Shown here: positions 25,691 through 30,798 of the stretch, one piece after another
Numbering within the stretch: the first letter of the stretch is position 1
Layout: every line of letters starts with the position of its first letter
Assembly (NCBI GenBank): GCA_002499705.1
Contig: DAMU01000089.1
Span: 1 to 30,798 of the forward strand
Direction of reading: 5' to 3'
Length of the DNA stretch: 30,798 nucleotides
From: Euryarchaeota archaeon UBA91
GTDB lineage: Archaea; Thermoplasmatota; Poseidoniia; Poseidoniales; Poseidoniaceae
The notes under the pieces: model-generated
Told to the model about the DNA's origin: nothing
The model's database searches: none
The model's input: only the letters and a program-made list of their open reading frames with translations
Program-made: the position numbers and the translations under genes

Positions 25691-28600
25691 ATGAAAGCAC
25701 AGGCAGTCATTGTCTTATCACTGTTTTTCCTAAGTTCAGTATCGCCACTTTTGATGTCGGCTGAAGCAGAAAATTCAACCGGGATTGAAATTCTTGATAC
25801 TGCCGTGAATCCTGAAAATGGCCACACATACCACCTCCTCAGTGCCAGTTCTTGGGAAGATGCAGCAAATGCCGCCCGTGGGTTGGACGGTTTCCTGACA
25901 ACCATTAACGATGAAGTTGAAAATCAATGGATTTTTGATACCTTCTCGACGTTTGATAATCAATCTCGACATCTCTGGACTGGCTTGTCAGACTATGATG
26001 AAGATGGTTTTTACAAATGGCACGATGGCTCCCCCTTTTACTACAATAACTGGGGTGACAGTCAACCTTCTCAAGGCGGCGATGAAGATTTTGTTCACAT
26101 AGCAAGTACAAACATGGGCAACATCATGCCAGGCACGTGGAATGATTTGGAAAATGACCCGCAATATTTCCCAGTTTATGGCGTTGTAGAGGTTGGCGAG
26201 GGTGCTGATTTTTCACTTCGGTTCAATGGTGATGGCGATAAGATTGTGATCCCTCATGATGACACTCTCAATATCACTGGTGGTCTTCACCTCTCCGCTT
26301 GGGTTTTTCCTTACTCAATTCAGGGTATTCAGTTCATTACCATGAAAGGTGATTACGGATGGGGAATGTATCTCAACAACGGTGCAGTTGGTTATGCTTC
26401 TGAATACAGCCTTTCCAAGCATCCACTTTCAAACATGACCGTTGCTGCAAATCAATGGAGTCATATCGAAATCGATTTCATTGAATCTGTTGGTGGACAT
26501 TTCAAAATCAACGGTGAACCTGCTGGAAACATTTCTGCAGAAAAATCGCTGATTCCTCAAGGTGACTTCGGGTCAAATGACTGTTTCACATCTGGTGATT
26601 CATGTGATGAGCTTTACATCGCAAGCATGGGTGCAGGTTGCGACTGCAACTTCTTTGAAGGAATGCTTGACAACATTTCGATAGGAATTTCTGCATTGAA
26701 CATGACGACAAACTGGATTTCAAACTGGACCTTCGCAGAGGGTGAAGGCCCAGTAACTTCAGATGATGCCAACCGCACAGGAGAGATTGACGGTGCAGAT
26801 TGGGTTATGCCAGATGGCACAATAGTTACGCAGGCTGTTGAATTGTTCAACGATGAAGATATTATAATCGAATCAGCTGAAGCAGGTGACCAACTTTTGT
26901 TTTATGCAGATGTTGAAGAAATGACGAAAGAAATGTACTTCAACATGTATTCTTGGGACCAATTCGAAAAACAACCAATTGACATCGATGTTTACATTTC
27001 TCATGAATCAATACCGAGTTCATGGGAACATGATGACTACTTTGTCGCAGAATTCAGTTACCTTTGGGAAGATTGGAGTTGGCCAGATGCTGGCATCTGG
27101 TGGATTGTTATCATACCTACCGAGGACATTGAAGACTTGACAGTCACTCTTACTTGGGAAATCGCAGATCCTCCTCCGGAATTGAGTGAGATGACTGAAT
27201 TAAAGAACAGCATCCCAGTCACCGACCAATCGATTGATGTTGGACGACAGGCACCTCTTGAAGAGCGAATTTTGTATTATTATGTAAATGTCACAGAACC
27301 TCTTGCCAGTTTATCTGTCGAGACTTACGACGGAACCGGAAACATAAATCTTGGACTTTCATGGATGACGGTTCCAGATCCTTTTGATTTGTTCAGCGAT
27401 ATTTTCGAGGATGATGACGATTTGGAAAACAGTGCTTCGAAACTTGCTTGGAGCACTGGCCAAGGAAATGAAGAAATGGCTACATTGTATGATGTCGAAC
27501 CCGGGATATACTATGCTTCTGCATTCACATTCGGGCGTGCTCTTGATTTCACCATCAGTGCCAGTTTTGCTTATGCTCCTGACAACGTTGCTCCTGAAGA
27601 CGCCATTGAACTCTCGCCTGGTATTGCCTACGGTCCTTTGAGTGGTTATGATGGCCTTCTTCAGTATTTCAAAATTGACGTTCCTACCGGTACTGAACGA
27701 CTTGAAGTAGACCTTTCAGAAGGATATGGTGAAGCGACTCTCTTCTTGCAATATCTTGAAGCCCCTGATGCTGCAAACTTCGATTACCTTTCAGGCACAC
27801 CTGGTGCCGGTGACATGGTTGGTTTCAATGACCCCACACCTGGTATGTGGTACATCTTGGTCTACACTGAAGAAATCTTCGCCAACGTTATGATTACTGC
27901 TTCTTTTGAAGACCGATATATTTGGAGTTATGATGGAACTCCAATCGAACTTTTCAACGGTGAAGAAATATCAGGTATTGAGGCGCCAGAAGGCGAAGAA
28001 TTGTTCTTTTTCGTCCAGTTAGAAGAACCCGGTGAGTATCTCGAAATAATTTCATTTGGAGGTGAAGGTGAATTGCTCATTGAGGGCGAGGGTGAACAGA
28101 TTGTTTTCAACTTTGGCGGTGGCCAAGGCGAAGGTAATGGAGGGCCTGGAGGACGGCAAATGCCGGGCATGGAACTCGAAAGCGAATCAATAATTGTCGA
28201 ATCGAAGGGAGAAGGAACTGAACATACGCTCTTCATTGAATTGCCTTCAAACGGCCGTTTTGATATCTCACTCATTGCTGAAGAGTCCTTTTCAGATGTA
28301 TCGTTAGTCGCTAATTGGGAGTATTCCGACTTGCCACCTGTCGATCCTGATGAACCCGATGAACCCGTCGTAGTCATGTCTTGTCAAGAATCGGCCAAGG
28401 AGGTCATGACCCAGTTCGATATTGACAACGATGGCGTTCTTTCTGTTCGAGAATTTGAATCAATTGATGCAGAGGATGTCGTTTTCTCAGATATTGATCT
28501 CAATGCTGATGAGACGCTTGAGTATCGAGAAATTGTTCAGGAACTCTGCACATGCAGTAATGAGTTAGAGGGCATGTTCGATCAATTGGAAAACTTTGAC

Positions 28601-29302
28601 CGAGTGTCACTCGAACTGTTTTCATCTCAATCATTCGTGAATTCCTATAAATTCTCTTCTTTTGATGGTAATAAAGATAGCATACTCGATGGCGATGAAA
28701 TCGAATTAGCTGCACTTGTATGTGTGACCACATATGATGCTTTTGACGGTGATAAAGACGGTGTCCCTGATGATGAAGACGCATTCCCTGATGACCCTGA
28801 TGAAACTCTTGACACCGACGGTGATGGAGTCGGTGATAATGCAGATATCGCCCCAAGCGTAGCGAATGACATGATTTATTCTGCAGGCGGAATCCTCTTT
28901 GTCATGCTTATCGGTGTGCTCGTATTCTTCCTACGTAGCGGCGGGAACAGCAATTCGTCTCGAGATTGGGAAAATTCCAATGCTCCTGATTTTGATGAAC
29001 GAATGTTGCAGAAGGAGGACAAAGTACTTCCTTCTATTGAGCCGTTTGAGAGCCCTGTTGAACCTTCCAACGATTCGTCTGAACAGTTGAACCCATTTGA
29101 CGCATACAAAGCACCGCAGACTGGCAACACTATGCCTGTTGGTGATATGAGTGATTTATTTGAATCGCCTACTCCTCAATCTCCTCCATCTGCATTGATG
29201 GGTATGATTGATGCAAGCGGGCAAGAAGTCATCGAGTATCCCGCAGGCAGCGGAATCAAATGGATGCGAAGCGATGCATCACAAGATTGGGCTCAACAAT
29301 GA
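25691..29302 (+). CDS. Secreted, membrane-anchored surface protein with C-type lectin-like, LamG-like and calcium-binding regions
   Basis: A 1203-residue protein from ATG 25691, where the signal peptide begins (MKAQAVIVLSLFFLSSVSPL); ATG 25679 and TTG 25661 are alternatives. Residues about 42-166 resemble a C-type lectin-like domain (HLWTGLSDYDEDGFYKWHDG, YNNWGDSQPSQGGDEDF, TWNDLEND, YGVVEV). A LamG/concanavalin-like segment follows (about 170-360; GDKIVIPHDDTLNI, LHLSAWVFP). The middle consists of beta-rich PPC-like repeats and a Glu/Gly-rich low-complexity stretch near 800-840. Calcium loops follow: EF-hand-like DIDNDGVLSVREF (about 908-920), two weaker loops, and a thrombospondin-3-like run (DGDKDGVPDDEDAFPDDPDE, DTDGDGVGDNAD). 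One membrane helix (about 1064-1080) precedes a cytoplasmic tail of about 120 residues. It probably binds glycans or particles at the cell surface. Confidence 0.82.
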   Translation: MKAQAVIVLSLFFLSSVSPLLMSAEAENSTGIEILDTAVNPENGHTYHLLSASSWEDAANAARGLDGFLTTINDEVENQWIFDTFSTFDNQSRHLWTGLSDYDEDGFYKWHDGSPFYYNNWGDSQPSQGGDEDFVHIASTNMGNIMPGTWNDLENDPQYFPVYGVVEVGEGADFSLRFNGDGDKIVIPHDDTLNITGGLHLSAWVFPYSIQGIQFITMKGDYGWGMYLNNGAVGYASEYSLSKHPLSNMTVAANQWSHIEIDFIESVGGHFKINGEPAGNISAEKSLIPQGDFGSNDCFTSGDSCDELYIASMGAGCDCNFFEGMLDNISIGISALNMTTNWISNWTFAEGEGPVTSDDANRTGEIDGADWVMPDGTIVTQAVELFNDEDIIIESAEAGDQLLFYADVEEMTKEMYFNMYSWDQFEKQPIDIDVYISHESIPSSWEHDDYFVAEFSYLWEDWSWPDAGIWWIVIIPTEDIEDLTVTLTWEIADPPPELSEMTELKNSIPVTDQSIDVGRQAPLEERILYYYVNVTEPLASLSVETYDGTGNINLGLSWMTVPDPFDLFSDIFEDDDDLENSASKLAWSTGQGNEEMATLYDVEPGIYYASAFTFGRALDFTISASFAYAPDNVAPEDAIELSPGIAYGPLSGYDGLLQYFKIDVPTGTERLEVDLSEGYGEATLFLQYLEAPDAANFDYLSGTPGAGDMVGFNDPTPGMWYILVYTEEIFANVMITASFEDRYIWSYDGTPIELFNGEEISGIEAPEGEELFFFVQLEEPGEYLEIISFGGEGELLIEGEGEQIVFNFGGGQGEGNGGPGGRQMPGMELESESIIVESKGEGTEHTLFIELPSNGRFDISLIAEESFSDVSLVANWEYSDLPPVDPDEPDEPVVVMSCQESAKEVMTQFDIDNDGVLSVREFESIDAEDVVFSDIDLNADETLEYREIVQELCTCSNELEGMFDQLENFDRVSLELFSSQSFVNSYKFSSFDGNKDSILDGDEIELAALVCVTTYDAFDGDKDGVPDDEDAFPDDPDETLDTDGDGVGDNADIAPSVANDMIYSAGGILFVMLIGVLVFFLRSGGNSNSSRDWENSNAPDFDERMLQKEDKVLPSIEPFESPVEPSNDSSEQLNPFDAYKAPQTGNTMPVGDMSDLFESPTPQSPPSALMGMIDASGQEVIEYPAGSGIKWMRSDASQDWAQQ

Positions 29303-29304
29303 GT

Positions 29305-30222
29305 CTACTTCTTTGCTTGAGGTTGTAATAATCCAAACGGCCGCAGTAATCTGACAATATGTCGATGCAACTCTGGTAAGATGTCGAACATGACGATAGC
29401 CATCAAAAACATGGCTCCTAAAGAGACGACTCGGGCAGCATAAGCATGTCCAAACTCAAAGACTGACATGCCTAGATATGACCATTCTGTGTAGGTCATG
29501 TGCATCCAAATCAGCCCAGCATTTCGGAACAAGTTGAGGATGTGTATGACCGGGAGTGTGAGAATCAGTGCCCGACATCGTCGCTTCCAATCAATGTCGA
29601 GAACTGCGATGGCGCCGATGAATATGACCATCGATTGCAAAGCAGTGCATGCTAACACAAAATTAATTCCAATGGCGGTTCCATCACTCATTAACAGTTC
29701 GGTTTGAAATGGATATTCACCGACAAATTCGCCCATGAACCATCGGTTTCCATCCCATGCACTCCACGCAACTTCACCGTTGACCGTGTTGACGGTTGTC
29801 TCACCGAGAACAACGTCACCTGAACCTGAGAATCGCAAAAACAAGGCTGCTTGACTTGCGACAAACCAGATAGCAAGAACATTGAGCCATGGCACATGGG
29901 CGATGAGCAAGTAAGGCCCGCCTGCGTAAGCAACTGCTCCCCTTGACCAAATCAAAGCTCGCTGCGTTTTTGCATCATTTACACGTTGTTCCCACACCGC
30001 CATTCCTACAGCCATAGGAAGTGTAGCAATGGTAAATACAGTAAGCACTGCATCGCCATGAGACAAATATTTCTCCGCATCATTGAAGAAGGTTAAACCG
30101 ACAAGAACCCAACCAAATTGGGCGAGACGAATTTCGCCTTTTTTTCTCCTGTGCCACGAAACTGCGAGGGAAATAAGTCCTGTTGCACCGATGAGTGAAG
30201 CCACTTCAGCGCTGAACAGCAT
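29305..30222 (-). CDS. artA: Archaeosortase A
   Basis: A polytopic membrane transpeptidase of the exosortase/archaeosortase superfamily. It cleaves the C-terminal tripartite signal (PGF-CTERM type) of surface proteins and joins them to a membrane lipid. From ATG 30222 it has 305 residues and about eight helices; a GTG at 30255 would add 11. Active-site landmarks: Cys192 in FVLACTALQSM, Arg233 in LNLFRNAGLI, and FGHAYAAR (His259, Arg264). A predicted outside loop of about 50 residues (131-180) precedes the catalytic Cys. It converges on the lectin-like surface protein gene with a 2-bp gap, but that protein shows no PGF-CTERM signal, so its substrates are presumably elsewhere. A divergent HAD phosphatase gene starts 82 bp away. 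Confidence 0.88.
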   Translation of the reverse strand: MLFSAEVASLIGATGLISLAVSWHRRKKGEIRLAQFGWVLVGLTFFNDAEKYLSHGDAVLTVFTIATLPMAVGMAVWEQRVNDAKTQRALIWSRGAVAYAGGPYLLIAHVPWLNVLAIWFVASQAALFLRFSGSGDVVLGETTVNTVNGEVAWSAWDGNRWFMGEFVGEYPFQTELLMSDGTAIGINFVLACTALQSMVIFIGAIAVLDIDWKRRCRALILTLPVIHILNLFRNAGLIWMHMTYTEWSYLGMSVFEFGHAYAARVVSLGAMFLMAIVMFDILPELHRHIVRLLRPFGLLQPQAKK

Positions 30223-30304
30223 GGAGCATCCTACATGCTGATTCCATTTCAACACTCTGTTGGTTCGACCAAAATCACTTCATCTTCCACCTGCTGGGCC
30301 AACC
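30223..30304. promoter_or_regulatory. Divergent intergenic region artA / HAD phosphatase
   Basis: An 82-bp gap between divergent start codons that should hold both promoters (49 bp if artA starts at GTG 30255). I see no clear TATA element and no repeat. Confidence 0.2.
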
Positions 30305-30798
30305 ATGCGAGGGTTCGTTGTTCAGTACACGCCTAGTCCCTTGCCTGCTTCTGCTCCTTTGCACGGCGGTATTGCATTTCTTGACCGTGATGGAGTGCTG
30401 AACATTGGCAGTTCAGAATACATCAATCAGCCAAGTGAATTTATCCCTCTCTCCAATGCTGCTCAGTCAGTTGGAATGCTCCGAAGGGCTGGCTACAGAA
30501 TCTGTATCGTCACAAATCAGTCTCCAATTATGAGAGGTTTGTGGGATGAGCACCGACTGCATTCAATTCATGACCATATGCGCAGTGTGTTTCTAAAAAT
30601 TGATGGTGATGCCCATTTTGACATGATTCTTGCCTGTCCACATCGTCATCGTGATCGATGCATGTGTCGTAAACCGATGCCCGGAATGCTACGATTCGGA
30701 GAAAAAGTGCTTCGAGGTAAAATTGAACACCCGTTAGGCCAATCAATTGCAGAAGTTCCTCCAGAAGATGCAGAGGTTGATTGGTGGGGCCATAAGCC
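30305..30798 (+). CDS. HAD-IIIA phosphatase, GmhB-like (3' truncated)
   Basis: The frame runs from ATG 30305 to the window end without a stop (164 residues visible). It matches the GmhB/HisB-N type of HAD phosphatase: FLDRDGVLN (25-33) with the nucleophile and acid/base aspartates, VTNQS (about 70-74) as motif II, and a zinc site CPHRHRDRCMC followed by RKPMPGML, where the Lys is motif III. In GmhB this enzyme removes the 7-phosphate of D-glycero-D-manno-heptose 1,7-bisphosphate for surface glycans; other sugar phosphates are possible. The expected motif IV (GDxxxD) seems to be WWGHK near the end, with His in place of Asp and an extra segment of about 14 residues before it. The C-terminus lies outside the window. 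It is divergent from artA. Confidence 0.83.
   Translation, partial: MRGFVVQYTPSPLPASAPLHGGIAFLDRDGVLNIGSSEYINQPSEFIPLSNAAQSVGMLRRAGYRICIVTNQSPIMRGLWDEHRLHSIHDHMRSVFLKIDGDAHFDMILACPHRHRDRCMCRKPMPGMLRFGEKVLRGKIEHPLGQSIAEVPPEDAEVDWWGHK

Noticed and set aside
28500..28856. His/Tyr/Arg-rich minus-strand frame opposite the calcium-loop region
   Set aside because: The odd composition simply mirrors the repeated GAT/GAC/GGT codons of the Asp-rich calcium loops on the other strand.
28400..28860. DNA-level tandem repeat in the Asp-rich region of the surface protein
   Set aside because: The repetition is at the level of calcium-loop motifs; the DNA copies differ and are not a recent tandem array.

Overview
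The window looks like chromosomal DNA from a free-living euryarchaeon, most likely a marine Thermoplasmatota lineage such as Marine Group II (Poseidoniales). Archaeal or archaeal-type information genes are present: RFC large subunit, TrmY, single-chain alpha2-type glycyl-tRNA synthetase, SRP54 and an Lhr helicase. So are archaeosortase A and archaeal-type CoaBC. Coding density is very high: convergent neighbours overlap by 9-10 bp (surE/trmY, trkH/rfcL) or lie 2 bp apart, and recognisable Shine-Dalgarno sites are scarce. The lineage is inferred from gene content, not from a marker search. I saw no tRNA, rRNA, CRISPR, insertion sequence or prophage. No gene-free stretch exceeds 300 bp; the longest is the AT-rich gap at 20059-20335.

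Positions 1-5797 form a plus-strand block. It holds the end of a UMF1/Atg22-type MFS transporter, a membrane-anchored left-handed beta-helix acyltransferase, an OPT-family oligopeptide transporter, an EamA/DMT permease and the nucleotidase SurE. A tightly packed minus-strand pair, coaBC and trmY (5788-7656), converges on surE and overlaps its end. A plus-strand membrane protein with a cytoplasmic zinc ribbon follows.

Positions 8427-11110 (minus) encode a probable membrane-protein targeting unit: an ArsA/Get3-like ATPase with a Met/Gly-rich insert and a C-terminal HSP20-like domain, then SRP54. Positions 11200-16786 (plus) carry an unknown polytopic membrane protein, a zinc-ribbon/transmembrane/transglutaminase-like protein, and the potassium uptake pair trkA-trkH. 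The last three genes are separated by only 4 and 2 bp. On the minus strand, glyS then rfcL run up to the end of trkH.

Positions 20336-25618 hold an unusually long (1760 aa) Lhr-type helicase, divergent from glyS across an AT-rich region with a perfect 10-bp inverted repeat around a TATA-like element. Next is a 1.2 kaa secreted, membrane-anchored surface protein with a C-type lectin-like domain, a LamG-like region, calcium-binding loops and a short cytoplasmic tail. It converges on archaeosortase A. The window ends inside a GmhB-like HAD phosphatase that may feed surface glycan synthesis.

The points most worth a second look are the Get3-like/SRP54 pairing, the transglutaminase-Trk operon, the doubled-length Lhr, the lectin-like protein beside ArtA, and the non-canonical active sites in CoaBC and the HAD phosphatase.
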